NCBI GenBank assembly: GCA_905211675.1
Contig: CAJMBP010000021.1
Span: forward strand, 1 to 23,671
Direction: 5' to 3'
Length of the DNA stretch: 23,671 bases
From: an uncultured Oscillospiraceae bacterium
GTDB taxonomy: Bacteria; Bacillota; Clostridia; Oscillospirales; Acutalibacteraceae
This document shows, one piece after another, positions 5,418 through 14,173 of the stretch. The notes beneath the pieces were generated by a model, which was given only the letters and a program-made list of their open reading frames with translations, ran no database searches and was not told the origin of the DNA. Each line of letters starts with the position of its first letter. The first letter of the stretch is position 1. The translations under genes were made by a program, and so were the position numbers.

Positions 5418-6758
5418 TTATTTTGACAATCTTGCCTCAAGCTCGGCCTTCATATCTTCATATCCCGGTTTGCCCAAAAGCGCAAACATATTCTTTTTAT
5501 AGCTTTCAACTCCGGGTTGGTCAAACGGATTTACACCGAGCAGATAACCCGATACCGCACATGCCTTTTCAAAGAAATAGATGAGTCTGCCCAAATTTTC
5601 CTCATCGGCTTTGTCTATCGAAATTACAAGGTTAGGCACACCGCCGTCGGTGTGAGCAAGCACGGTTCCTTCAAACGCCTTTTGATTAACAAAAGACATT
5701 GTCTTACCTGCAAGGAAGTTAAGACCGTCGCCGTCGTTATCTTCCTTTTCGATAACAACATCACTGCCGTTGTCGCCTATGGTAACAACCGTTTCAAACA
5801 TTATGCGCGAGCCGTCCTGAACAAACTGACCCATAGAATGAAGGTCGGTAGAAAAGGTAACAGAGGCGGGGAACAGGCCCTTGTTGTCTTTGCCTTCGCT
5901 TTCGCCGAACAGCTGCTTAAACCATTCTGCCATCATTGTAAAGCGCGGCTCGTATGATACAAGCAGTTCAACCGACTTGCCCTTGCGGTAGAATGCGTTG
6001 CGAAGCGCCGCGTACTGATAGCAGGGGTTCTTGTCAATGTTTTCTGCATTGTAATCTTTTGCGGCGGCCTGCGCGCCTGCCATAAGCGCGTCAATATCAC
6101 AGCCGGCTGCGGCAATAGGCAAAAGACCTACCGCGGTAAGAACCGAAAATCTGCCGCCTACGTCGTCGGGCACTACAAAGCATTCATAGCCCTTTTCATC
6201 GGCAAGCGCTTTAAGTGTGCCGCGCGCCTTGTCGGTTGTGCAATAAATGCGTTTTGCAGCCTCTTGCTCGCCGTAGCGTTCTTCGAGCAATTTGCGGAAT
6301 ACGCGGAATGCAACGGCAGGCTCGGTGGTGGTGCCTGATTTTGAAATAATGTTTACCGAAACACGCTTGCCCTCGCAAATTTTAAGCAGGTCGGCAAGTG
6401 TTGAACCGCTTATGCTGTTGCCTGAAAAATAAATTTCGGGCACACCGTCACGAACGGTGTTATAATACGGACCCTTTAAAAATTCAATAGCGGCACGGGC
6501 GCCCAAATAAGAGCCGCCTATACCTATAACTATAAGAACATCGGTGTCGGACTGAATTTTTTTTGCCGCCGCTTTAATGCGGGCAAATTCCTCTTTGTCA
6601 TAATTGCACGGCAAATCAACCCAGCCTAAAAAGTCGTTGCCCAATCCGCTTTTTTCGTTAATCTTTTTGTGGGCGTCGGAAACCTGACCCAAAAGCCCTT
6701 TTATATCGTTTTCGCGTATAAAATCTTTAGCGTACGCACTGTTGAAATTAAGTGACAT
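5418..6758 (-). CDS. pgi: Glucose-6-phosphate isomerase
   Basis: This 446-residue enzyme interconverts glucose 6-phosphate and fructose 6-phosphate in glycolysis. Visible landmarks are the SIS-domain phosphate-binding segments [16 protein letters not shown] (residues 78-93) and [13 protein letters not shown] (139-151), the PGI signature DVGGRFSV (199-206) with the catalytic Arg, FGESEGKD with the catalytic Glu near 286-288, and DLHSMGQF with the active-site His307. Length matches Gram-positive PGI of about 450 residues. The ATG at 6758 is preceded by AAGGA. It has its own promoter and a leader of about 50 bases, including a GGGCA/TGCCC hairpin (6785-6805 region) of unknown role. Confidence 0.97.
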   Translation of the reverse strand: MSLNFNSAYAKDFIRENDIKGLLGQVSDAHKKINEKSGLGNDFLGWVDLPCNYDKEEFARIKAAAKKIQSDTDVLIVIGIGGSYLGARAAIEFLKGPYYNTVRDGVPEIYFSGNSISGSTLADLLKICEGKRVSVNIISKSGTTTEPAVAFRVFRKLLEERYGEQEAAKRIYCTTDKARGTLKALADEKGYECFVVPDDVGGRFSVLTAVGLLPIAAAGCDIDALMAGAQAAAKDYNAENIDKNPCYQYAALRNAFYRKGKSVELLVSYEPRFTMMAEWFKQLFGESEGKDNKGLFPASVTFSTDLHSMGQFVQDGSRIMFETVVTIGDNGSDVVIEKEDNDGDGLNFLAGKTMSFVNQKAFEGTVLAHTDGGVPNLVISIDKADEENLGRLIYFFEKACAVSGYLLGVNPFDQPGVESYKKNMFALLGKPGYEDMKAELEARLSK

Positions 6759-6816
6759 TCTAAACCAATCCTTGTTTTTAATTGGGCAAGATACAAAGAC
6801 CTGCCCCTTTATTTAT

Positions 6817-6845
6817 ATTTTACATTATTTTATGTAGATTTGCAA
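6817..6845 (-). promoter_or_regulatory. Promoter of pgi
   Basis: On the minus strand TTGCAA (6840-6845) and TAAAAT (6817-6822) are spaced by exactly 17 bases, about 60 bases upstream of the pgi ATG. The box layout is the same as at the lepA promoter. Confidence 0.65.
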
Positions 6846-6881
6846 GCATATTACGCAGATTGTCGCAAAAACTTTGTTTTA

Positions 6882-8093
6882 TCATTCAATAATTCCGCGC
6901 AGTATCCAAAAAAAGGCGGTTAAAAAGCTTAATTTTTCTGCATTTTCGGCGGCGGTTATATTCACGCTTCCCACCTGTTCATCGTTTAAATAAAAATCTA
7001 CCGTGCCTACAACATCATCTTTTTTTACGGGTGCGGTAAGTTCGCTTTTTAAATTCAATTTTTGAGTGATTGCCGAAGCCTCGCCCTTTTTAAACAAAGC
7101 GCCGAAGCTGTCGGAGGCGGTTATTTTAACCTTTTTCACAACGCCTTTTTTAACGGCAAGCTCGGTTTGTTCGAGCTTGGGTACAACCGATGCGTATTCG
7201 TAATTCGCAAAACCGTAGTCAAGCAGTTTTTTTGCCCCGTTAAAACGGTCGGCAGAGGTGTCACCCGACATAATAACCGCAACCAATTCAAGACCGTTTC
7301 GCTCGGCGGTTGCCGAAAGGCAATATCCGGCACCCGAGGTTGTGCCCGTTTTAAGACCGGTTGTGCCTTCATAAAATCTTACAAGCTTGTTGGTGTTTAC
7401 AAGCTCGCTTTTGCCGTCACGCAGGGTGTCCATCCAAACGGTTGAATAGTTTTTTATTAAATCGTGCTTTATAAGTTCGGCCGACATAATCGCAACATCG
7501 TGCGCCGATGATATATGACCCTCGGCGTCAAGCCCCGTTGCGTTTGCAAAGTGGGTATTAGTCATACCGAGGCTTGCGGCCTTTTTGTTCATCATGGCCA
7601 CAAATCCCTCTTCACTGCCGGCAATTGCCTCGCCCAAAGCCACGGTAGCATCATTTGCAGAGGCGATTACCGCCGCTTTTAATAGGTCGTCAACCGTCAT
7701 GCTCTCGCCCGGCTCAAGCCATATTTGCGACCCGCCCATACTGCAGGCGTGCTCGCCGGCGGTTATTACATCTTCAACCGACATTTTACCGCTGTCAATA
7801 GCTTCGGTTACAAGCAGCAGCGACATAATTTTAGTAATAGAAGCGGGCGGCAGTTTTTCGTCGGGATTCATCTCGTAAAGAATTCTGCCGGTGTTTACCT
7901 CCATTAAAATTGCCGATTTAGCCTTTATATCAAGCTGTGTTCCTATTGCGGCATCGGTAACCGCAGCGTCAATCGGAATTTCCAAGTCCGAAATATCACA
8001 TTCGCTTGACACCGTGGCGTTTGCCGAAAAAGCAGTACATATTAAAAGACTGCCTAAAAGCACTGCGATTAAAAGCCTTTTAAATGTTTTCAT
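6882..8093 (-). CDS. D-alanyl-D-alanine carboxypeptidase, DacF/DacA type (S11)
   Basis: A 403-residue secreted low-molecular-weight penicillin-binding protein that removes the terminal D-Ala from peptidoglycan stem peptides. An N-terminal signal sequence spans residues about 1-26 (basic MKTFKR, hydrophobic core, cut near AFSANA). The three catalytic motifs of the serine peptidase fold are SITK (85-88, nucleophile Ser85), SAN (145-147) and KTG (248-250). A PBP5-type C-terminal beta domain follows (about 295-385), ending in a hydrophobic stretch (FLTAFFWILRGIIE) that should anchor it to the membrane. AGGGGGT sits eight bases before the ATG. In Bacillus, dacF is a sporulation gene, but that role cannot be read here. 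Confidence 0.94.
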   Translation of the reverse strand: MKTFKRLLIAVLLGSLLICTAFSANATVSSECDISDLEIPIDAAVTDAAIGTQLDIKAKSAILMEVNTGRILYEMNPDEKLPPASITKIMSLLLVTEAIDSGKMSVEDVITAGEHACSMGGSQIWLEPGESMTVDDLLKAAVIASANDATVALGEAIAGSEEGFVAMMNKKAASLGMTNTHFANATGLDAEGHISSAHDVAIMSAELIKHDLIKNYSTVWMDTLRDGKSELVNTNKLVRFYEGTTGLKTGTTSGAGYCLSATAERNGLELVAVIMSGDTSADRFNGAKKLLDYGFANYEYASVVPKLEQTELAVKKGVVKKVKITASDSFGALFKKGEASAITQKLNLKSELTAPVKKDDVVGTVDFYLNDEQVGSVNITAAENAEKLSFLTAFFWILRGIIE

Positions 8094-8148
8094 AAATTTT
8101 ACCCCCTATAAGCAATGATATGTAAAACGGTATAAAAATATAATAACG

Positions 8149-8180
8149 GCGCTGTATAAAAGCAGTCTTTTATACAGCGC
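8149..8180 (-). terminator. Perfect 14-bp hairpin between the rRNA methyltransferase and the carboxypeptidase
   Basis: GCGCTGTATAAAAG (8149-8162) and CTTTTATACAGCGC (8167-8180) form a perfect stem around CAGT. It is 28 bases after the methyltransferase stop and is followed on the minus strand by an A/T-rich tract rather than a clean T-run. It is probably a terminator; an operator-like dyad ahead of the carboxypeptidase gene is the alternative. Confidence 0.55.
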
Positions 8181-8208
8181 AGATTAAAAATTATATGCAA
8201 TTTTGTAA

Positions 8209-9552
8209 TTAAATACTCTTGAAAAGAACACAGCATTCTGTATGCGCTGTTCTCGGGAACATATCAACAGGGGTGTACTCCTGCAATTTGTAGCCTAAAT
8301 TCTCTAAAATTGCGGTGTCGCGTGCAAGTGTTGCTACGTCGCAAGACACATAAACTATTCTTTCGGGCGAGAAATCGTTTGCAACGGTTTCAAGCAAGTC
8401 TTCAGCACAACCCTTGCGCGGCGGGTCAAGAATTACCACATCGGCCGAAACGCTTTCGGATTTTAAAACCTTTGCCGCCTGAGCCGCATCGCCGCATATA
8501 AAACGCGCGTTATCTATGCCGTTTTCTTTTGCATTGTCGGTGGCGTCACGCACCGCCGCTTCAACAATTTCGACGCCGATAACGCTTTTTGCGCCCTTTG
8601 CCATTGAAAGACCTATGGTTCCTGCGCCGCAATACAGGTCGAGTATGTTCTTGCCGTCAGCCGCCGCATATTCTGCGGCCTTTTTGTAAAGCTTTTCGGC
8701 CATACCGTGATTAACCTGATAAAAAGAATCTGGCGATATGCGCACCTTTATGCCGCATAAAACATCATATATGTATTCCCTGCCGTAAACGCAGATATTT
8801 TTATCACCTAAAATAACATTGGTGTTTTTGGTGTTTATGTTTAAAATAACACTTTTTAGGCTTTGCCCTAAAACTGACTTTAAATCTTCGATAAACTCGC
8901 TTTTGTAAGGCAGGTCATTGCCGTTTATAACAATGCAAACCATTACTTCACCGGTTTGAGCGCCGTAACGGATATAAAGCCTTCGCAGTAAGCCGCTGTT
9001 TGTTTGTTCGCTGTAAACCGAAATATTATATTTTTGCACAAAAGCGGTAAACAAATTGCATACGGTATTAAACATTTTAGGGTGAAGCATACAGTCTCCG
9101 CAGGGTATAACCCTGTGTGAGTGGTGCGAATAAAAGCCTAAAAATCCGCCGTCTGCCACGGGGTAAACGGCTTTGTTGCGGTATCTGTCGGGTTGTTCTG
9201 CCGCAATTAAGGGCATAGGGTCAATTTTTACACCGCCTATACGGCGCATGGTTTGCATTACGCGGTTTTGTTTCAATTTCACCTCGGCATCATAGCTTAT
9301 ATGGCGAAACACACAGCCGCCGCAACGCGAAAACACATCGCAATCGGCGTTGATACGCAGCTTTGACGGTTGTATTATCTGCTCGCATTTTGCAAAGGCA
9401 TAATTCTTTTTAAGCTTTAAAATGCGGGCGTATATTACATCACCCACGGCTGTAAGCGGCACAAACACGGCTGTGCCGTTATATTTGCCTATTCCGCTGC
9501 CCTCATGAGATATGTCGGTAATTTCAAGCTTTATAATATCGTTTTTATTCAT
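8209..9552 (-). CDS. rlmD: 23S rRNA (uracil-C5)-methyltransferase, RlmCD/RumA family
   Basis: This 447-residue enzyme methylates uridines in 23S rRNA at C5 using SAM. It has an N-terminal TRAM domain (DISHEGSGIGKYNG), an Fe-S cluster site with cysteines near residues 71, 77, 80 and 151, and a Rossmann methyltransferase domain with the SAM loop LDLYCGAGTIGLSMA (about 304-318). The catalytic elements are DPPRKG (376-381), nucleophile Cys404 in YVSCDVATLARD and base Glu439 in TAHTECCVLF. The open frame runs to 9663, but I chose the ATG at 9552: the TRAM domain starts there, GAAGGG lies just upstream, and the start overlaps the preceding stop by eight bases. Gram-positive homologues often modify two sites (RlmCD), so the gene symbol is approximate. 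Confidence 0.92.
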   Translation of the reverse strand: MNKNDIIKLEITDISHEGSGIGKYNGTAVFVPLTAVGDVIYARILKLKKNYAFAKCEQIIQPSKLRINADCDVFSRCGGCVFRHISYDAEVKLKQNRVMQTMRRIGGVKIDPMPLIAAEQPDRYRNKAVYPVADGGFLGFYSHHSHRVIPCGDCMLHPKMFNTVCNLFTAFVQKYNISVYSEQTNSGLLRRLYIRYGAQTGEVMVCIVINGNDLPYKSEFIEDLKSVLGQSLKSVILNINTKNTNVILGDKNICVYGREYIYDVLCGIKVRISPDSFYQVNHGMAEKLYKKAAEYAAADGKNILDLYCGAGTIGLSMAKGAKSVIGVEIVEAAVRDATDNAKENGIDNARFICGDAAQAAKVLKSESVSADVVILDPPRKGCAEDLLETVANDFSPERIVYVSCDVATLARDTAILENLGYKLQEYTPVDMFPRTAHTECCVLFKSI

Positions 9553-9967
9553 ACTGCCCTTCAAAATTTGTAAAGTTTTGTTCAAGCGAACCCTCGTCGA
9601 AAAGCGAATATCCGCGGCGGCAATCGTATCCGAAGGTGTCATCGGCGTTAAGCGGAATTTCATTTATAACAACGGTATCGTCATTTAACCAAAGGGCTTC
9701 AACATGGTCGATGCCCGTTTGCCAAAAAATATTGTGACTGCCATTGCTGTTTATAATCTCGCCCCTTACGGCTACACCGAGATTATTTTTCACAAGGTAT
9801 ATGTTCATCACCTTTTCACCCGACGGAGAAACGCTTGAGCTTTCGAGCGAGCCGTCAGGCAGTTCTGATATATCCGAAAAAAGACTGCACTTTACCGTGA
9901 ACACAAGCTCGGTAACAATTATTAAAGCGGTAAAGGCATATAAAAGCTTAAAGCCCAGATTTTTCAT
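9545..9967 (-). CDS. DUF5412 family membrane-anchored protein
   Basis: A 140-residue protein with one N-terminal membrane anchor (residues about 6-26) and an extracytoplasmic domain. The pattern SPSGEKVMNIYL, then VRGEI, NIFWQTG and WLNDDTVVINEIPLN, matches the DUF5412 family as I know it (SPDG-NIYL, GEL, NIYW, W-D-TV-ING). Function is unknown. The ATG at 9967 is preceded by GAGGT eight bases away. An upstream in-frame extension to 10024 would run into the previous gene and has no ribosome binding site. It lies four bases after the DUF975 gene and its stop overlaps the methyltransferase start, so the three are coupled. Confidence 0.75.
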   Translation of the reverse strand: MKNLGFKLLYAFTALIIVTELVFTVKCSLFSDISELPDGSLESSSVSPSGEKVMNIYLVKNNLGVAVRGEIINSNGSHNIFWQTGIDHVEALWLNDDTVVINEIPLNADDTFGYDCRRGYSLFDEGSLEQNFTNFEGQYE

Positions 9968-9971
9968 ACAT

Positions 9972-10778
9972 TTATACCTCGTCTGCACGGTAATACGGCG
10001 TATTTTGAGCGTTAAAACGGTCAATATCGCGGTTATAGGCTGTTATTGCGTATCTGCAATGAACGACATAAGACTCGATAAAATACGGCAGTGTAAATAT
10101 AAGCGGCGCAACAAACAGCGATAAAATCAACCAACCTGCAAAGCTTAAAACAAGGCCTATAAAATCGCCGCCCGAGCGCTTTGAAATAATTGTAGACATA
10201 TTAACGGCTTCGGCAGGGTGAATATTGCTGTCGCTTACAAATAAAAACGCCGAAAGGTAATATCTGACAGCAACAAACACAAGCCCTAACGCGCCTATAA
10301 TTGCCAAAAACGAATTGAGCGTCCAAAGACTTGAGCTCCACACAGGAAACGGCAGATCAAGCAGTGAATAAAACCATTCGCTTGACAAAATCCACACTAC
10401 TATACACGGAAAAAACATAATTATTGCGGATACAGAAATTTTTACCGTAAGTATTAAGGTAAGGTGCAGAGCGCGCATATACTCGGTTTTGTTTGAAAAA
10501 TATTTAAAAATCAGCAAAAGGCCGTCATTTTGCCCCCACAGAATGCGGCGAAACCAGCAAAGCACGCCAAGCGACAGCGGCGACAAAATAAAAACCGTAA
10601 ACAAAACCGAGAATATTATATAACCGGCATTGCCCGACACGATTGATACAAGCGAGGCGGCAAGCTCACCTATAAAAAAGGAGAACACAAACACCGCGCT
10701 CACAACAATCGACTGTGGCCAATGACCCGACAGTGCGGTTTTTGCTGTTTTTTTAATAACGGGACTCGGCGCTACCAC
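9972..10778 (-). CDS. DUF975-like polytopic membrane protein
   Basis: A 268-residue integral membrane protein with about five hydrophobic spans (roughly 22-46, 51-76, 105-130, 152-172, 205-230). The segment AEAVNMSTIISKRSGGDFIG followed by LSFAGW and then PYFIESYVVHCRYA fits the DUF975 / YciC-like group, where a LSFIGW-type motif precedes the last span. Function is unknown. The start is GTG at 10778, supported by GGGAG about ten bases upstream. It begins after a 60-base gap from pcrA that has A/T-rich possible promoter boxes but no clear consensus, and is followed closely by the DUF5412 gene. Confidence 0.75.
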   Translation of the reverse strand: MVAPSPVIKKTAKTALSGHWPQSIVVSAVFVFSFFIGELAASLVSIVSGNAGYIIFSVLFTVFILSPLSLGVLCWFRRILWGQNDGLLLIFKYFSNKTEYMRALHLTLILTVKISVSAIIMFFPCIVVWILSSEWFYSLLDLPFPVWSSSLWTLNSFLAIIGALGLVFVAVRYYLSAFLFVSDSNIHPAEAVNMSTIISKRSGGDFIGLVLSFAGWLILSLFVAPLIFTLPYFIESYVVHCRYAITAYNRDIDRFNAQNTPYYRADEV

Positions 10779-10838
10779 GACAAATCACTCCCAAAACAAT
10801 TTATATAAGTATATTATCAAAAGCTTAATACAAAAGTA

Positions 10839-13229
10839 TTACAGAATTTTTAATTTTGCGTATGCCGCCATAAGTTTTTTTGTTCCCACGTCGTCAAACG
10901 CTATTTCAAGCAGTGTGTCACTGCCCATAGGCTGTGCCGAAACAATCATACCCGTGCCGAAGGTTTTGTGCTCTACGCGTTGCCCTATGCTAAAGCTCTG
11001 TCGGGGCACATCGGTTGCCTTTGCGGCAGAGTAGCTTCCGAACGGTTTTGAAGCCTTGACACCCGAGCCGAAGCCTGCTCTTGCGGTAGGGTAGCTTTCG
11101 CAGTAAGAACTGCGAAAATCCGAGCCTTGCGAGAAAAAGCTTTTTGCGGCGACAGATGATATTTTGCAGTAATCATCGGGTATTTCCTTTAAAAAGCGGG
11201 ATGGCATATTTCGGTTTGTAGAGCCGAACACCATACGCGAAACGGCGTTTGTTATTGTAAGCTCGCGTTTGGCGCGAGTAATCGCAACATACATAAGCCT
11301 GCGTTCTTCTTCAAGCTCGCTTTCTCCGCCGTAAACCGATTGATTTCCCGGGAAAATGCCCTCTTCAAGACCTATTAAAAACACCTTTTCAAACTCAAGG
11401 CCCTTTGCAGAGTGTATGGTCATAAGGGTTACCTTGTCCTCGCTCTCATTCATAGAGTCTATGTCGCTTACAAGTGCGATTTCCTCAAGAAAAGCCGAAA
11501 GCGACGGCTCGTCATTTTCGAGCTCGTATTGTTTTACGGTGTTTATAAATTCGTCGACATTTGCCAGCCTTTCAGAATTTTTCGGGTCTGTATCGCTAAA
11601 AAGCGAGGTGCGATAGCCGCTTTTTTCAAGCACCTCACAAAGCAGTTCGCTTATAGACAGCTGTTCGGCTAACGCCGTGAACGATTTTATCATTCCGCAA
11701 AATTCTTTAAGCTTTGCCGCCGACCTTGCAAGCGGTGCAAATTGGTCGGCGCTGTCAAGCACCTCGAAAATGCTTAAACCCAACTGAGCTGCAATCTCTT
11801 GCGCGCGGTTTAAGGTGGTGTCGCCTATTCCGCGCTTAGGCTCGTTTATAATTCGGCGAAGTCTTATATCGTCGCTGTTGTTGTTTATCAGGTTAAGATA
11901 AGCAAGTAGATCGCGTATTTCCTTGCGTTCGTAAAAGCGCATTCCGCCGATAACGCGGTAGGATATACCGCTTCGCGCAAAAACATTTTCTACCGATGCC
12001 GATTGAGCGTTCATTCGGTAAAGCACGGCGTGGTCGCAAAAACGCGCACCGCCTCGCACGCTTTCGAGTATGCGGTCGGCAACAAAACGCGCCTCGTCGC
12101 GGTCATCCTCGGCGGTGTAAATGTTTATAAGCTCACCGTCGCCCTTGTCGGTCCAAAGGTTTTTGCCCTTTCTGCCACGGTTATTGGCTATTACCGCATT
12201 TGCGGCGTTAAGAATATTGGCGGTTGAGCGATAGTTTTGCTCAAGACGTATAACGCGCGCGTTTTTGTAGTCATCTTCAAAATTGAGTATGTTTTCAATA
12301 GTAGCGCCGCGAAAACGGTAAATACTTTGGTCGTCGTCGCCCACAACGCACAGATTGCCGTGCACACCTGCAAGCAGGTGCACAAGTTCATATTGCGCGT
12401 GGTTGGTGTCCTGATATTCGTCTACCATTATGTATTTGAATTTACTGCCGTAATGCTCTAACACATCGGGATTTTCTTTAAAAAGCTTAACGGTATAGTT
12501 TATCATATCGTCAAAATCCATAGCGTCGGCGGCGGCAAGGCGCTTTTGATACTCTTTATAAAGCTTTGCAACCGTAATGTTGCGGTAGTCGCTTCCTGCC
12601 GACGCAAGAAATTCTTCGGGGCTTATGAGCGAATCCTTTGAAGCCGAAATTGACGATAAAACAGCGCGTACAGACAGCATTTTTTCGTCAATTCCGTTGT
12701 CCTTCATTATGCTTTTCATAAGGCGCTTTTGGTCATCGGTGTCATAAACGGTAAAATGCGAGGTAAAACCTATTTTTTCGGCGTTGACACGCAAAATTTT
12801 TCCGCAAATGCTGTGAAAGGTGCCTGCCCAAAGGCTTTCGCCGCCGTTTACCAGCTTTGCGTTAATACGCTCTTTAAGCTCGTTTGCCGCCTTGTTTGTA
12901 AAGGTTATGGCAAGGATCTCCCACGGGCGGGGCGCGTCAACCGAAAAAACGCCCTGCGGCAATTCGTCGGTTTTTCCGTCAAGATAATCCTGAGCCGCCG
13001 AAATGTCGGCTTCGGTAAAGTAAGGCGCATAATCGCTTTTGTAAGCGTTGCCGTATTTTACTAAATTTGCAATACGGTTTACAAGCACGGTGGTTTTACC
13101 GCTGCCCGCGCCCGCAAGCACCAAAAGCGCGCCCTGTGTGGTTGTTACCGCCTCAAACTGACGGTCATTCATATAGCCGAAATCTTTTTCAATCAGCCTT
13201 CGGCGAAGTTGCAAAAAATTTTCTGTCAT
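10839..13229 (-). CDS. pcrA: ATP-dependent DNA helicase PcrA (UvrD/Rep superfamily 1)
   Basis: This 796-residue 3'-5' helicase acts in nucleotide excision repair and in clearing DNA-bound obstacles. SF1 motifs appear in order: Q-motif (NDRQFEAV, 21-28), Walker A (AGAGSGKT, 39-46), motif Ia (ITFTNKAANELKER), motif II (VDEYQDTN, 269-276), motif III (GDDDQSIYRFRG, 297-308), motif IV (LEQNYRS), motif V (TLMTIHSAKGLEF) and motif VI (YVAITRAK). The C-terminal 50 residues (GQRVEHKTFGTGMIV) are the Tudor-like RNA polymerase-interaction domain typical of PcrA. A segment of about 40 residues between motifs I and Ia (57-100) is longer than in Bacillus PcrA. The ATG is preceded by AGGA, eight bases after the previous stop. 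Confidence 0.96.
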   Translation of the reverse strand: MTENFLQLRRRLIEKDFGYMNDRQFEAVTTTQGALLVLAGAGSGKTTVLVNRIANLVKYGNAYKSDYAPYFTEADISAAQDYLDGKTDELPQGVFSVDAPRPWEILAITFTNKAANELKERINAKLVNGGESLWAGTFHSICGKILRVNAEKIGFTSHFTVYDTDDQKRLMKSIMKDNGIDEKMLSVRAVLSSISASKDSLISPEEFLASAGSDYRNITVAKLYKEYQKRLAAADAMDFDDMINYTVKLFKENPDVLEHYGSKFKYIMVDEYQDTNHAQYELVHLLAGVHGNLCVVGDDDQSIYRFRGATIENILNFEDDYKNARVIRLEQNYRSTANILNAANAVIANNRGRKGKNLWTDKGDGELINIYTAEDDRDEARFVADRILESVRGGARFCDHAVLYRMNAQSASVENVFARSGISYRVIGGMRFYERKEIRDLLAYLNLINNNSDDIRLRRIINEPKRGIGDTTLNRAQEIAAQLGLSIFEVLDSADQFAPLARSAAKLKEFCGMIKSFTALAEQLSISELLCEVLEKSGYRTSLFSDTDPKNSERLANVDEFINTVKQYELENDEPSLSAFLEEIALVSDIDSMNESEDKVTLMTIHSAKGLEFEKVFLIGLEEGIFPGNQSVYGGESELEEERRLMYVAITRAKRELTITNAVSRMVFGSTNRNMPSRFLKEIPDDYCKISSVAAKSFFSQGSDFRSSYCESYPTARAGFGSGVKASKPFGSYSAAKATDVPRQSFSIGQRVEHKTFGTGMIVSAQPMGSDTLLEIAFDDVGTKKLMAAYAKLKIL

Positions 13230-13236
13230 AATGTTC

Positions 13237-13479
13237 CTATTTCTTGGTATTTACATATTCAAACGGTGCAATCTGCCGTGAAAGCTCCGCATAGCTTTCG
13301 GTGTGTGCGGCTACAACAATAGGCTTTGTCAGGTCAAGGCTGAACACGCCCATAATAGACTTTGCATTTACAACATATTTGCCCGAAAGCAATTCTATAT
13401 CATAAGGCTTTTCATTTGCTATATCAACAAATTTTTTTACCGCCTCAAAATCTTTAAGCATAATGGTTTTTTCAAGCAT
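13237..13479 (-). CDS. HPr-like (Crh-like) small protein without the phosphocarrier histidine
   Basis: An 80-residue protein with the HPr fold signature: VVNAKSIMGVFSLDL (residues 36-50) matches the region around regulatory Ser46 of HPr, with Ser41 in that place. The N-terminal region where HPr carries His15 (LHARPA) reads FEAVKKFVDIANEKP and has no histidine, so it cannot act as a PEP-dependent phosphocarrier. Bacillus Crh shows the same combination (no His15, Ser46 kept), which suggests a regulatory or structural role. The ATG at 13479 is preferred over TTG 13485 because AAGGAG lies eight bases upstream of the ATG. It sits between pcrA and the propeller-like gene in the coupled block. Confidence 0.8.
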   Translation of the reverse strand: MLEKTIMLKDFEAVKKFVDIANEKPYDIELLSGKYVVNAKSIMGVFSLDLTKPIVVAAHTESYAELSRQIAPFEYVNTKK

Positions 13480-13491
13480 ATTCAAAACTCC

Positions 13492-14160
13492 TTAAATTAC
13501 ATACAATCCCGAATCAAGCAAAACAAATTCGAATTTTCCGGATTTTACATAAGAATGTACCGGCTCTTCAAAGGTGTAAAGCTCGTCCACCGAATAATCT
13601 TCAAGGTTAACCTTTACAATGTTGTTTGAGCCCGCGTTGCAAACATAGGCAATTTGATTTTCAACAAATATGTTTTGCGGGCGGTCAAAGGGTGAATTTT
13701 TGCCCCCTATTCGAAGCTCGGCACGCATGGTATTTATGTTAAAGCGCATAAGCACATTGCTGTTTTCAAAGCTTGCCCAAATTCCGTTTTTGTAAAATGC
13801 AATACCCGAGGGTGAAAAATCACGGTATTTGAGCTCGCCCGCAATGTTTATCATTCCGTCGGAGTCTATAATAAACACCTGACCGTTGTTACAACATAAC
13901 AACAATCTGCCGTTAGGCAGCAGCAACGCCTTGGTTTCTACAAAGTTTTTTGCGGTGTTTACAGCTACGGCATAATTACTGCCGAATTTTAGGTTCCAAT
14001 ATATATTTTTACTTATATCGGTCATATTTGAATTTTCAATCGACAGCATTTTGTACCATACTATATCGCCCTCGTCAACAACCGCCTTTTGATACGGAAA
14101 TACAATTCCGTCAGACTTTGGCAACACCTCATAAATTTTGCCTTCAAATATCTTTTTCAA
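13492..14160 (-). CDS. Beta-propeller-like (NHL/WD-type) hypothetical protein
   Basis: A 222-residue protein without signal peptide or membrane span. Several short repeats share a beta-strand/turn pattern: LLLPNGRLLLCCNNGQVFII, AFYKNGIWASFENSNVLMRF and IFVENQIAYVCNAGSNNIVK. The last, followed by VNLEDYSVDELY, is close to an NHL blade. It is too short for a full six-bladed propeller, so it may be a partial fold or a dimer-completed one. The start is TTG at 14160: no in-frame ATG exists near it, and AAAGGA lies nine bases upstream at the preceding stop. It follows the methionine-gamma-lyase-family gene by 13 bases. Function not recognised. Confidence 0.65.
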   Translation of the reverse strand: MKKIFEGKIYEVLPKSDGIVFPYQKAVVDEGDIVWYKMLSIENSNMTDISKNIYWNLKFGSNYAVAVNTAKNFVETKALLLPNGRLLLCCNNGQVFIIDSDGMINIAGELKYRDFSPSGIAFYKNGIWASFENSNVLMRFNINTMRAELRIGGKNSPFDRPQNIFVENQIAYVCNAGSNNIVKVNLEDYSVDELYTFEEPVHSYVKSGKFEFVLLDSGLYVI

Positions 14161-14173
14161 CCTTTTCAGTCCT

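Noticed and set aside
6785..6805. Hairpin in the pgi leader (GGGCA/TGCCC) as a regulatory switch
   Set aside because: It is only 5-6 bp with a 10-base loop, with no T-run and no known aptamer sequence. I mention it within the pgi entry but do not claim regulation.
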